A stretch of 64,000 nucleotides of DNA from Diphasiastrum complanatum. Taxonomy: Eukaryota > Streptophyta > Lycopodiopsida > Lycopodiales > Lycopodiaceae. Below are positions 33,756 to 46,624 of the stretch, piece by piece (positions within the stretch are counted from its first letter, which is position 1; every line of letters starts with the position of its first letter). Location of the stretch: assembly GCA_029204225.1 (NCBI GenBank), contig MU832045.1, positions 26,196-90,195 of the forward strand, read 5' to 3'. The translations under genes and the position numbers were made by a program. The notes beneath the pieces were generated by a model, which ran no database searches, was not told the origin of the DNA, and was given only the letters and a program-made list of their open reading frames with translations.

Positions 33756-34580
33756 CTACCTCTCTGCTAGGTGGTAAACCATGTGGCAAATCTTCAAGAA
33801 AAACATCTTTAAATTTAGACAACAAAGTTTTAATTTACTGATTTTCTGTTGTATAGAACTGGAAATAGAAACTTCAGGATTAAACTGAAAGTCACATAAT
33901 AATACCTGATGGTCTCTGTCTCCGATTAGCTGACAGAGCTCTAAACCACAGACCATAGGACTGTTGGGAACGTCATGCCCCCCATGCAACTGGATCTCTC
34001 GGCCTTTATGCTGAAAGCTGAGGGTGTTCTCCTGATACTTTCTATGGAGGGAAGGTCCTAAACTGTAGAGCCAATCTCTCGCGAGAACAATGTCTGTGCG
34101 ATCCAAGTGCATTATCTGAAAGTTTATTTCATCTTGGTACCCCTGAATACCAAGATTCAAATTACTTACCATAGTTTCCCATATTTTTTTATCTTCACCC
34201 TTAGCTAATGAAACTATGTACCTATGCTGACTAGGTACTTCTGGTAGTTTAAGCTTTTTAACCAGGGTGTAGGTGATGAAATTATGGGTTGCCCCATCAT
34301 CAACCATGAGTCTTACTGACTGGTTACCAACTTTCCCATGCATACGTAATAGGTCATGCGGCCTGAAGCTGAAGGGTCTCGCTAGCATTGCAGAGGTCAA
34401 CTGGCAATAGTGTTCATGATCTTTATGATACACTTTGATCTCAAAAGTTGTTGAGTCACTGGGGAAACTTACAGTTTGAACAAGATGGACTTGTTTCTTA
34501 TCTTTCTTATCTTTTTTAGTGAAAGGCCCCTTGGGACACTGTCTGACTGTGTGTCCCTTGCCCATACACACAAAGCACAA
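33756..34580 (-). pseudogene. Gypsy zinc knuckle and aspartic protease (element E)
   Basis: Begins with CCHC knuckle CFVCMGKGHTVRQC, a Lys-rich linker, then an RVP_2-type protease with DDGATHNFI at its catalytic site. The last 60 residues run toward RT without the usual joining frame, and a break at 33756 separates it from the RT. The first base of this piece is near the end of gag, from which it is also out of frame. Confidence 0.85.
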
Positions 34581-34665
34581 ACGTTCTTGTTTGGCTTTCT
34601 CAAAGTCATCTGGTTTTAAGGGTTGTATGAGTGAAGGGCGTTTCTGAGGAGCTTCACTTTTAAAT

Positions 34666-34914
34666 TTATCTTTTTTTTTTTCTTTTTAAAAATTTCTTTT
34701 TAAATTGAAAGTCTTTCTGAGGAGGCTGTTGTCTCACCCTCTTCCTACCCACTGAATCATCATAGATTTGAGCATATTTGAGAGCTTGCTCAAGGGTAGT
34801 AGGCGAGTTTCTCTGGACCTCTACTTTATATTCATCTTTGAGGCCACAGACAAATCCCCTGATTTTTTGATAATCAGCCATATTTTTAATTTTTAAAATT
34901 GCTTCTTGCTCAGA
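34666..34914 (-). pseudogene. Truncated Gypsy gag (element E)
   Basis: Only the C-terminal part of a capsid is visible: IRGFVCGLKDEYKVEVQRN, then TLEQALKYAQIYDDS and a Lys/Arg-rich tail. The conserved N-terminal capsid block is absent, and only about 410 bases separate this piece from the PBS, so an internal deletion has probably removed the start of gag. Confidence 0.75.
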
Positions 34915-35322
34915 AATCAGGGATGAAAATCCAATTTTTCAACTCCTTGTCCAGCGCTGACCCTGCTACTCTATTTCTGATTAGAACTTACTCTAATCTA
35001 CTCAGAACTTGCTACAATTTTCAGATCTGAGGGCTAGCTATACAAGATGGATCTACCCATCCTTTTCCCTTGAAATTCCGCTCAGATGACTCAGAATTTT
35101 ACTAAAATTGCCTTGTCAAATAGCTGTCTCTACAACGATGGATCTGTCTCAGAAATCTAACTCATATTCCAACTGAAAGGAAGATGATTCAATGGAGATT
35201 TTCACAGTAAAAAGCTACTCCTCCAGCGCTGGATCTGTCTCTCCTATTTACCAAAGTTTTAAGAGATTCTGAACACTCTCTCTACTTTCTCCCTGCTGCT
35301 ACTTAGCTCCCAAAGATGGAGA
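34915..35322 (-). other. 5' leader of element E
   Basis: Noncoding, between gag remnant and PBS. It contains phrases similar to CCAGCGCTG near 34950 and 35234. No reading frame. Confidence 0.5.
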
Positions 35323-35324
35323 TG

Positions 35325-35336
35325 GCTCTGATACCA
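35325..35336 (-). other. Primer-binding site, element E
   Basis: GCTCTGATACCA, separated from the LTR by one base (G). Initiator tRNA-Met type. Confidence 0.9.
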
Positions 35337-35337
35337 G

Positions 35338-35695
35338 TGTCATAGCTCCTAACACCACAGTAGGGCAAACACTAACTGATCCACCCAATCTTGTCTACTC
35401 CTTGATATGGAGCAAGCCCCTCCTAGCCTAGTGTGAGACCTGGTAGCATGCAACTGCCAATTGTCGGCCACGTGGCACTAATGTGGCCGACTGCACGTCG
35501 GGACCCAACTGGGAGCCCTATCCTGCTGACAGGGTCCCTAGGCTGTGTTAGGCCCGCCATGGCTATGGACCATGTTGGGGCACACTACTCACACTGTCTT
35601 GCCCTGTTGGTCGTGTACGTTGGACACGACCCTGACTGTGGTATCTGACCTATCTGTGTTCTCTAGGGTTCGGCACTGGTTACGAGCTCGTAACA
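35338..35695 (-). repeat. Element E 5' LTR
   Basis: 358 bp, ending CGTAACA at 35695. About 20 substitutions, mostly transitions, separate it from the left LTR. Confidence 0.94.
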
Positions 35696-35700
35696 CCTGA

Positions 35701-38162
35701 CATGATGTCATTAACACGTGGCTTTTGTTGAACTCCTCCGCTCATTATCTGGATCGTGCCTGCAAGAGACGAAGCTAAACTGCTCCCGATCCATAGCTCT
35801 CTACTGCTCGCATGAAAGGATCTTCAATGGCCTATGCAGGTTTGGACAACAGCCATGGCCTTCACAGCGACAACAGGCCCAGCAGATAATTTCCTTAGCA
35901 ACCAGCAGAATTCACAGCACACTTGATTCATGCATGATTAGAACACCTTTCTCACAGCCATCGAAATATAGAAGAGTTCTGCTGATCTTTCCAACATTAA
36001 CCAGAAAGGGTCGTTTTACTTCTCTCTCTGCAAATCTTATAGGGCAGCAAACTACAACACATAACTTCCAGCAAGGTGTTAGAAAATTATCAAGTCAGAA
36101 AAGCTCTAAAACGATTAAAAGAACAGGCGCTTAAGCAAAGATTGTATTGGGCAACCAAGCAAGAACACAGCAGAACACAGAAGTTTACCAAAAACAGAGG
36201 TACACGTTTACTCAATGTTCATGTGCTTATACAGGCTCTCAGCCACATGCCAAGGAAGTCATCTACGCTACCAAGAAAACAAGAACAGAAGGACGGGTCC
36301 TTCCCCCCCATAACAAAATAACTCTCCCCGTAAACCTTAATTACCAACTGCTAGCATGGCAGTCAACACTTCACTTTTGAATTGCATTCTAATACAAGGC
36401 TGGCTTCTTCTCAACCTATCGAGCAAGCAGACAGTCCATCGCACTCTAACTACTGTCTACTTTCTGCACATAGGGCAGCCGCAAGTTAGACAAGATTTTT
36501 GACAGATAGCGCACCGTTGACATGCACTAGGGCACCTAGCAGGTTAGTCAGTCAACCAATGTTGTAAATCTAACTTCATAAGCTTTACTTCCGGCGCCAG
36601 CATTGTCCCCGGTGCTAGCAGTGTCCCTGTTGCTCCCAGCGCCAATGGCGCTGGCGCCACTGTGACCAGAATCCAGCCGGCGCCAAGTTCCTATGGCTGA
36701 AAATCTTTGATCGGTTCTAGCGAAGTCCAGAGAGCTCAGATCGATGTGCAATCACCTCACACGATCTAGGCATGATTAAAGGAAGCCTGGGGATCAATAA
36801 AATCTAGAGAGAGAAAATGACTTTATAGAAAGAGAAAATCCTAGAGAGAGAAAAATGTGCTTTACCGACCTGGGTAGAGTGCTTGGTATGAGGGGGGGTG
36901 CCGAATCCCACCAATACTATAGGGGAGTGCGGGTTGCGACTCAGGACGAGCTCCAACCAAGTCTTAGCCTCCCTTGCTGGAATGTTGTCATGGCAGAGCC
37001 TTGGCATGCTAGCGCCCCGGAGACTAGGGTCGGTCACACACTTGAAATGTAACCTTCTCAGATTTATCAATAAAGTGTGAGTTTATATCTGTCGCGACTT
37101 GTGGTTCTGAGTGTTCCTTGCATGAACGTGAATGGGTTAAGCTCTTGGGGAACGGGCTCTAACCTGTCGGCTGAGTTGGATGGCTTGCTTGGGTGGAAGT
37201 TACATGTTTATGGCTGTCCAGTCTGGCGTGGCGCCAGGTTGGCTTCCAGCGCTCGTGACGAAGCACATCGGGACCCCCAATCTGGCATGGCGCCAGGTTG
37301 GATCTCAATGTTGGTTTTCGGAACTTCAAGTTGGTTAAGTCTGATCGTTGTTGGCGAGTTGGTTGCTTGTATGTCAAGTGGGTTTGGATGTCAAGAGTTG
37401 AAGGCTGGGAAGCTAAGTCGTTCCCGGCTCCCTTTGGGATGCCTGCGCTACAGTCACCACTAGCAAAGCCACATCAAAAAAGGTTCTTTACTTCCCCTGA
37501 TTGCACAAAATTCTGTCAGCAAATCGTGGTCATGCTTGCAAGTTAGCAGGCTCAGGAATGTCTCTCTTTGTTGCCTTGTGGAACTACTTGATATACCTAC
37601 TTTTCAAATTTTTTTGGAAAGCCGAACGAGATAGAATGGGATGTGCCCGGCTCATTCCATTGCGTAATGGAGTCTTTGACTTTTCCACATGCCATTTACA
37701 AAGCATAATCAGCAGTTTGGGTTTTTTTGGACCAATGAGAAACTGCCACGTGGCAGTCTGACGCGCACAGTCTGAAGCGGACTGACTGCGCGCGTCTGGA
37801 ATGGGCTTCAAAATTTTGAATTTTTTTTTAATAAAATTCAGTGACATTTTATGCTTTTTAAAAAGCCCAAAATCTGGGTGTAATCAGCACAAAGAATCCA
37901 TTACGAATACGTAATGGATTTTTGGTGACTATTCTGCCCATTTTTGAACAGATTAAAAAGTAGAATAGTCACCTGTTTTTTTAAAAAAAAATTTACTGCA
38001 GTCTACATGATTGCGCAAGGTAAAACGTTCTAACACCACTGAATTACAAAATTTGCAACTTTTGCATGATATCTGGCCCAATTGAATTTTGAAATTTAAA
38101 GCTTGTCGGCAAGAGAGTCTTTTGATGTCTGGATTTCTATTTGCTGCAGCAAGGAAAAAGGA
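35701..38162. other. Noncoding stretch, locally GC-rich
   Basis: No gene recognised. The frame at 35718-36134 (138 codons) and those near 36850-37550 have no domain features. Near 36637-36655 lies a palindrome CCAGCGCCAATGGCGCTGG. A phrase TGGCGCCAGGTTGG occurs twice, 59 bp apart (37222-37242 and 37281-37301). An AATAAA lies at 37069. Parts may be old LTR sequence but no boundaries were found. Confidence 0.35.
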
Positions 38163-38483
38163 CTAATTCCTGTACGGCAGAATGTCCACATCTCTGTCTC
38201 TGAATCTGATGCTGGTGTTTAGCAAGAGTTTATCTGCATCAAACATTCTCAGAGTGAAGAACTTCTTCCTCAAATGAAATTTGGAAGTTACATTTCTGAT
38301 ATCGTAGAGGGTTGCTAGGATGTTCCAAGCATCCTTAGCAGTCTGAGCAGTTCGGATATGACAGATTTGGGAGTCTTTGATATTGAGTGTGATCAAGACA
38401 AATGCCTTGCCATCTGCCTTAGAAGGCTTCACATCAGCCTCTTCCACACTGTTTGCTTTCCGCACTGTCAGATTCATTTGCAT
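38163..38483 (-). pseudogene. Ty1/Copia gag (UBN2-type) fragment
   Basis: A 106-residue minus-strand piece with KAFVLITLNIKDSQICHI, AQTAKDAWNILATLYD and LHLRKKFFTLRM, the same blocks as the pieces at 8499-8858 and 55500-55900. Start and zinc knuckle are missing. Confidence 0.75.
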
Positions 38484-39650
38484 AGTAACACGGGTTGGAA
38501 CTGATCGCCGCTAGAGCTGCACTCCCGCTGAATGTTCACCTATGGATTGCCATGCAACCATGGGAAAGGTACCAAAACATGCATTGTTCTGCTAGAATTA
38601 TTTCCAGATGCCTGTTTCAGATCCTCACATCTAGGAAGCGCGCATACACTGATTCAAGTGCATGGAGGGATCGACGATGAAGTGAGTACTTTTAGAGCAT
38701 TAACACGACTCCCATGCTTGTAAATAGCTTTTCATTACCACTAAACATCCTGTTTATTGCAGCAGGTGATCTCATGGAAAGAACGTCCTGCCTACTGCAA
38801 TCTGCCAAACAGATAATTTAACAACCTATGTGGGTCCAGAACTACGGTTCCTTTGAACTCTTGCAGGATTGTGAATAAACAAAAGAATAGGGATTCAACA
38901 ACTGAGGTCAAAACCTGAGCAACTTTCCTAATCCTTGAATACACAAAGATGAACCCGTTGCTAACTCAGCTGTCATCATACTGGAATCCAACAGGTTCAT
39001 TCATCCATCAAAGAGATATGGCCAACTGACCATCATCTTTTGGCAGCATGGTTAGCTATTAAGCTTAATGTAGCATTCCATAAATCCACAGCAGGTGAAC
39101 GAGGCTACAAATGTCCAACAGAGGAAAGTTTTTCTAGCAAGATTCAAGATACATACATAATTCATTCCCAATAATTATGATTTTAAACTCTGCTTACCTA
39201 TTAAAGTACAGGTTTGACAGAAGCAGGGAAAAACACTCATTATTTTTTGGGAAGAAAAAACATGATCTTTTCAGGGAAAAGTAGACCTGGGAAATTGATT
39301 AAGCCCACCCATAGTTATGCTTTTAATTCTGTTCAACGTAAAGAGAATAATCATAACCACTTACATTTACCCATGTAAATCCCTCTACACCTTTCGGAAG
39401 TTTCTCAAAGAATAAAAAATTGGAAATGAATTTAACACCAATTCCAAGCAACTTTCACAAGATCAAACTAGTAGTGCACTCTACCACACTTGATAAAAGC
39501 TTGCTACAAACCAGAATTAGTGGGTTCAAAAATCCAATCGATCTTCCAAGAAATCAGCACTCCTACAAGGATTCGGGTATCCAAGCACTTCCACTTCTTA
39601 CTCGTCATAGAGTTTGTCTCCATTCCCATCCAAGGCCGCATCTTAGCCAG
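38484..39650. other. Noncoding stretch left of an LTR
   Basis: No gene recognised. Because a PBS lies at its right edge, at least the right part may be the leader of a minus-strand element whose 5' LTR is 39664-40140. Confidence 0.4.
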
Positions 39651-39662
39651 GCTCTGATACCA
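39651..39662 (-). other. Primer-binding site next to an LTR
   Basis: GCTCTGATACCA, one base from the LTR start TGTAATAACCC at 39664, the same spacing as in element E. Confidence 0.75.
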
Positions 39663-39663
39663 A

Positions 39664-40140
39664 TGTAATAACCCTAAAAGATTGCCCCTAAGATGAGGAT
39701 AGGAGAACACAATAAGAGAGACAATGGAGCCAAACCACCCAACCAATCCTAGATCAAACCTGGATCTAGCCCCCAAGCCATGCCATGTGAAGCAAGAGGA
39801 GAAGAGAGAAACTGATGACCTAAACCCAATATGTCGACGGGAGAATCCCTACCTCATTATATAGAGAGTAGAGTCCTGTGCATGAAACCATGCAACCCCC
39901 ATGCAGGTCAACTATAAATAGATCACACCTCTTCACGCAATCCTCTTGCCTATATCCATCACACAGACATGCAATACTTCATATGTCTCTTAGAGTGTCT
40001 GGGTCCTCTCAAGGTTAATTAGTCACAAACTGGCCTTGACATGAAAATAAATCACGGCGTGACCAATAATCTCGAATACTTGAGGGCCGGTCTACCATAT
40101 TAGGACTATTCTAGGTCCTTAATCGAATATGGCCATAACA
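39664..40140 (-). repeat. Probable Gypsy-type LTR, no partner in window
   Basis: About 477 bp beginning TGTAATAACCC and ending GGCCATAACA, with TATA-like ATTATATAG near 39856. The termini resemble those of element E (TGTAATA...CATAACA), which suggests a related chromovirus. No second copy or target duplication was found, so the element is truncated or its other end lies outside. Confidence 0.6.
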
Positions 40141-40740
40141 ACTCCTCTCTCTGACTTGACAATACGTATTCTTTATTTATGGCTCATACGAAGAACCTCT
40201 TACTCACTCAGTAGCTCACTATATCTCTTTCAGAACTCTCCTCTCTGACTCAAAAACGTTACACCATCTCTCTATCTCTCAGAATCTTTGCGTCATGGAA
40301 AGTAGCATGGAATTTTTAGGAAAACTCTAACCAAGCAACTCAACTCAGAGGCAACATGTCCTCACCCGATCTCCTTCTCTCTCTCTTAAGACATTTCAGT
40401 CACAGCCTTGCAGCAGTATGGTAGTTTAGTAAAGACTTTTTGACTCTTGCACACACCTACTCACAAAAGTCTCATCATCACACTCTCATAGATTTCTACA
40501 ACAAATGAGTCACTAAACTCTCTCTTTCTCTCAGAAAAGATTTTGCACAACAACATAACAATGTGGTTGGACTCTCTCCACAGTAGTATGTCAAGCTTGT
40601 AACTCATACTCTTAGTATCTAGTCAAGCTTGTAACTCATACTCTTAGCATCACTAGATGAAACACAACAACCTTAGCAATAGTAATAAAGATGGTGCCAA
40701 ACAAAACAACAAAATTCTTCATTCACAATAACATATCGTG
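40141..40740. other. CT-rich noncoding stretch with a 32-bp tandem duplication
   Basis: No gene. A 26-base phrase starting GTCAAGCTTGTAACTC occurs at 40590-40615 and 40622-40647. Confidence 0.5.
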
Positions 40741-41123
40741 CAAATTCCGACGTCCGCGTTTGACGTATGCTCGAAAATTTCATAATCCGTCGCCATCCGA
40801 CACGTCGAGTTCCGACGTCCTAGTAAAAAATCCGAAAATCACAGTCCGGCGATCGAAAAAATTTGAGGCGGCAACCAATTTTTCAAAGACATGTCGGAGT
40901 CCGACATGTCGGATTTCGACTTGCAGACATGGATATGACTTGTCACAGAATTTTTTTAAACAAAAATATGTGTCATCCGACGTGGACGTCAGAATCTGAC
41001 CAAAAAGCCTGTCCACGGCATTTGGCACGTTTGTTCGAGCCTGAATGGGCACAGACGTCGGATTCCGACATGTTTGGAGGCCGTCGGATTCCGACGTCTA
41101 TTTCAATCTTCCAATTCGCGTGA
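40741..41123. repeat. Left cluster of CpG-rich palindromes
   Basis: Dense TCCGACGTC and GTCGGA phrases in an otherwise CpG-poor region. Clear palindromes are ACATGTCGG-agt-CCGACATGT at 40889-40909 and CGTCGGA-t-TCCGACG at 41082-41096. Matches the right cluster at 43405-43830 in motif but not as a continuous inverted repeat. Confidence 0.75.
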
Positions 41124-41574
41124 TCCAGCGCCTTCTCTTTCACTTTGTCTTTTGCAGATTTGAGCGTCTGTGGAGCGATTGAGGGCGATCAGTGCTTAAG
41201 GGCTTGAAGATCAGTGCTTGAAGTTGCTTGAAGATCATTGTTTGAGGTTGGTGTTTGATTTTTGTTTGTTTTGCTTTTTGTTTGTTTGTTTGAGGTTGAT
41301 GTTTGTTTGTTTGTTTGAAGAGGAGATAGAGAGTGTGAATGATAAAAAGAGATGAAGAGTGTGTGTGTATGTGTGTGTGTTTTTTTTAAAATTTTGCATT
41401 GATTTAAAATGGTCTTGAATGGTCTTGTAATAGATTATTAGTGATATTTAGGATAGTAGATTTATGATTATTATATTTGTAATTTGTGAGAGAGAAAGAG
41501 AGAGAAGAGGTGAAGTGTACATGTATGGTTGAAGATATTGAAAAATTTTGGAGTCTTTTTTTTAAAAATAAAGT

Positions 41575-43020
<1,446 letters not shown>

Positions 43021-43404
43021 TGTGTGTGTGTTTTGATTAAGATTTATAGTAGTAGATGACTAGATAGTGTTTGATGGTAATTGTATGTTTGAATTTGCTT
43101 ATAATAATGGTTCAATTGTGTAATATAATGTTATTTTTTAATTGCTTGTGCATGTGACAAAAATATTCAAAAAAGAGAGAGCAAGCGTTTAAAGAGCGAG
43201 CAATTGCACGTTTGCACTTAAGCTTCGAGTGAGTTTACTGGTGAGTTTGTGTTGTTTCAATTTGTTTTATTATTAGAATACGTTATCTAACATAATAAGA
43301 AATTAAATGGAATTCATAATTTTCATTTTGTTCAAAGCAATATCGTATTTTATCACATACACTAGCAATTAATTAATATGCAAAGGTGAAATGTAGATAA
43401 TTAA

Positions 43405-43830
43405 AATTCCCAATCCGTCGGTGAGCGTCAGATGAGCGTCGGAGATCCGTCGGTGAAATTTTGGCATCATTCTGTATTTACAGACGTCGGAATCCAACTG
43501 AATTCCAAAACGTCGCATTCCGACAGCCACGTCAGAGCATTTGCGACGTCTTTGGACGTCGCAATCCGACGTCCACGTAGGACGTCGCATTGCGACGTCC
43601 AAGTCAGCACCTATTCCCGTCACCAGAATTTTGTTCTGTGGTGTCCGGCACGTTGTGCCTGTCGGACTGCGACGTGTTTTAAAGTCGTCGGATTCCGACG
43701 ACCTTATAGCGACGTGTTTTTCCGACGTCTGCGACGAATTAAAAAAAAATTAAGCTCGCGATTCACGTCGCAAAACACGTCGCAAATCGCGGCGGACGTT
43801 GTTGTGATTGGTGTAGATAGCTCTCACAAG
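43405..43830. repeat. Right cluster of CpG-rich palindromes
   Basis: More than a dozen CGTCG, GACGTC or TCCGAC phrases. The best palindrome is GTCGTCGGA-t-TCCGACGAC at 43684-43702, an extension of the core seen at 41082. With the left cluster it brackets 2.3 kb of GA-rich repeat. Confidence 0.75.
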
Positions 43831-44395
43831 ATGATGATCTTTTGCTAAGGTTTTGGGATTCTTTTATAGATGGTGGCAAGCACCCACCCTTCAACCAACC
43901 ATCTTTTCTCTTTTCAACCTTTTCTCTCTTTTTCGACATGTGGAAAATGTTATGAAGTCCATCACATGACTCTAGTCTCTTCCTTACCTTCTCATTGTAC
44001 CTGTCCAATCATCTCTGGCCACTTGTATCAAAAAAAAATTTTCTCAAGATTTTTTTCAAGGTGATTTATGCATGAATTAAGCAGCCAGCTCCCCCTTTTG
44101 ACACATGTCATTGGGGTGACATATCACTCTAGATTTTTGTGAATGTAAACTTCCCCTCTCTATTAACTTAGTGATACTTTGACCAATTAATTTTTGCAAG
44201 GTGCAAAACTTCTTTTCTTCAAGTTGGCTGGTCATTTTGGCCTCTCTCGGTATTTAATTTTTATTTCCGTTCCCATTTGTTGTGTAGAATTTTCCCTGCG
44301 ATTTTGGTTTTGATGCCGTAAATTTTCATAAATATGTTTGAGAATTATTTTGTCATGGTTTTATTTGTGTGTGCCATTTGTGCCTATGCATGGGG
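43831..44395. other. Noncoding stretch
   Basis: No gene or repeat recognised. Confidence 0.4.
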
Positions 44396-44435
44396 TAGGA
44401 GGATGCACCCATGGTGGCATGGGTGCATCCTCCTA
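44396..44435. repeat. Perfect 18-bp inverted repeat with 4-base loop
   Basis: TAGGAGGATGCACCCATG, loop GTGG, then the exact reverse complement. The sequence is GC-rich compared with its surroundings. It could be a transcript hairpin or a cruciform-prone site; no adjacent gene explains it. Confidence 0.9.
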
Positions 44436-44797
44436 CATGACAATCTTTTAGTTAAAAAATGTGGAATGATATCTTTTATGCACGGAGTAAGATGCATGAC
44501 ATATTATGCATTCATTTGGTAGGGCCCCCCAAAACTTTCATGGTGAAAAAGTATATACTTTCAATGTGAAAGGTGTTAAACAAAAGAGATTTTCATTATA
44601 AAAGATTTCACTAAATTTGAAGGCCACTCTAAAGATTTTTCAGCTTAACGTAATTTTCACTGGAAAGGTTAAAATAAAAATGCATTTCCATGAATGGAAA
44701 ATCGACTGTGAAGGGCTGGGAAGGCTTCAAAATGCAAGCATGCTCACCACTCTCCTCTCTTACTTTCCTTATGTCACTCCTACTCCCCCATATGGCA

Positions 44798-44803
<6 letters not shown>

Positions 44804-44854
<51 letters not shown>

Positions 44855-45018
44855 GGGCACGCGGGGAGGGCATAACAAGGCTGCAGGGAGGGCGCGAGGG
44901 GAAGGCACGCCGAGAGGGTGTAGCGGGCGTGGGGAGGGGGCGCAAGGATGGCAAAGGGAGTGCATGCGAGGAGGACGCAAGTGGGGGGGGGTGCAGGTAG
45001 GCGTGCAATGGAGGGGAC

Positions 45019-45064
<46 letters not shown>
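44804..45064. repeat. (CT)n and (CT)n(CA)n tracts around a G-rich block
   Basis: (CT)n at 44804-44850 and (CT)n-(CA)n at 45020-45064 flank 170 bases with many GGG runs on the plus strand, including a run of nine or so G near 44983. The G-rich strand could form quadruplexes. Frames across it are low-complexity artefacts. Confidence 0.85.
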
Positions 45065-45714
45065 TTCATATACATATACATAAATTCAATTGCAATAAAT
45101 GGCCCAGTTTGCCTCATGGTGTTGTAGATTGCCCTCTTTGGTCAAGCTACCCAAGTTGTATGTGTAAATTCACATTTAACCTTTTTAAGAAGGAAACGCG
45201 TCCGCTCCTACCTCTTCTTTGTTGAAAATTTACATGCACCTTCTGAGTGCCAGAAGGTGCATATAAGAACAAAATAATGACATAAAAAATGGATAAAGAA
45301 AAAGAAGTAAAAATTGTTGTCACGTCAGGGAAGGTTCGCCATTGTCAAAAAGGCCTTCCCACCACAATTCTCATGTGGACAACTGATCCATTATTAACAC
45401 ATAGCACATGAAATCTCAGCAAAATGTGCACGAGTTAATGACTAGTTGTCACATGGCACATGCACATTTCAACATAATTTCCATGTGCCATGTCGTAGCT
45501 TTGTTATAGGTTATCCACACACATAATATGCTAGCAAAGAAGAACATAAACATAGAAACAACAAAAGTTTACCTTTGATTATTATGCAAAAAATACATAA
45601 AAATCGTTTAATTAGTAGTAAAAAAGCCAAAAAATATATATAAATACAACATGCAAAAGTAATATAAAATTCAACTTGATAAATTATGCAAGGGAAAGGC
45701 TTGAGGGCCTTAAT

Positions 45715-46110
45715 CCTTGGTGTGGGCGTGGGCGTGGGCATGGGTTTGAGTACTCGGGACCCTAGGTGCCCGCCAAAAATCTTGGGACCAGCGGGCCCGA
45801 GACCATCGTGCTCGCAAAAGGTTTCGGGACCATGCCCCAGGGACCAGGGTGCCTGTGGAAAATCCCTGGACCATGGGTGCCAATGACCATGGTGCCCGCA
45901 AAAAGTCTCGGGACCATGCGCGTGGGACCATGTGTACCCGCGAAAAATCCTGCATGCTCTCGGAACCTTGGGCGTAGCTAAAAATCTTGGGACCCGCGGG
46001 CTCAAGATCATGGTGCCCGCAAAAAATCTTGGGACCACATGCGCTCGAGACCCACTCGCTCGGGACTATGGTGCCCGCGAAAAATCCCGGGACCATGTGC
46101 CCGGGACCTC
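45715..46110. repeat. Degenerate GC-rich minisatellite, about 40-45 bp units
   Basis: Variants of CGGGACCATG, GGTGCCCGC and AAAAATCTTGGGACC recur about nine times. Units are mostly a multiple of three, so two minus-strand frames stay open across it (repeating PETFCGHH-like phrases). It ends about 500 bases upstream of the OEP7-like start codon. Confidence 0.85.
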
Positions 46111-46624
46111 GGCGCCCTACCCCGCTTTGCCCTGAAATTGCACGGGCCTGCCCATCGACGCGTTCCACGCATACAAGCCTGCTCATTATTTCCGTCCCCG
46201 TGCAAACAAGCGACTTCCCGGGCTGCTCTTGGCCAACTGTGTGCTGCCACGTTCAAGTTTTTTCCCCTTCAATACTGCTACAGCCACAATTCCCTACCCG
46301 AACAAGGGTTAGTTCACGTGAGCACTTTGTGTATAGGGGGAGGAGGGTTGGTGAAGGGTTGGGGCTTTACGCCTTTGAGGGCACCTACCCCATGGGGACG
46401 GGCTAAGTTCTCGTAGAAGGGGCTTGGGTCTTGTTCCTGTCGCAATTTTGCACTGGATCGCGATCGCCATCGCCATCAATCGATCGATCGATCGAGAGAG
46501 AGAGAGGCTGGCTGTGCGATCGTTTGCCTGCTGCAGTGAGTCGGGTGGGTGGGTGAGCCTCTTGTCTGGAGGAGGCAAGATCCGGTTTGTTTGGATTGCT
46601 TCTGACGGAGTGAGGGATTGAGTG
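46111..46624 (+). promoter_or_regulatory. Putative promoter and 5' UTR of the OEP7-like gene
   Basis: CpG-richer than the surroundings. A G-box CACGTG lies at 46315-46320, about 305 bases before the ATG, a site often found in light-regulated plant promoters. A (CGAT)n-(GA)n tract sits at about 46478-46507, typical of plant 5' UTRs. No convincing TATA box was seen. Start of transcription is not determinable. Confidence 0.5.

Larger units (their letters stand above)
30459..35695 (-). mobile_element. Element E: decayed Ty3/Gypsy chromovirus
   Basis: 5237 bp in minus orientation. LTRs of 358 bp lie at 30459-30816 and 35338-35695. The target duplication CCTGA is at 30454-30458 and 35696-35700. 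A PBS sits beside the right LTR and a purine run AAGGGGGAGGGAG beside the left LTR. The order protease, RT, RNase H, integrase and a C-terminal chromodomain identifies a Gypsy chromovirus. About 20 differences between the LTRs (5-6 percent) make it clearly older than A, B and C. Gag is truncated and pol carries stops and frameshifts. It lies 29 bp from the target duplication of copy B. Confidence 0.95.

Noticed and set aside
35718-36134. 138-codon frame as a host gene
   Set aside because: No recognisable domain, overlapping frames of similar length, and no conserved neighbours; probably chance.
44617-45065. Overlapping frames on both strands around the CT and G-rich tracts
   Set aside because: Low-complexity sequence keeps several frames open at once; no domain or codon evidence.
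45715-46110. CRISPR-like array
   Set aside because: Units are degenerate and lack constant repeats alternating with unique spacers; it is a plant minisatellite.
46622-46624. GTG as start of the OEP7-like gene
   Set aside because: The ATG follows immediately at 46625, fits the family start (MGE...) and is the normal plant start codon.
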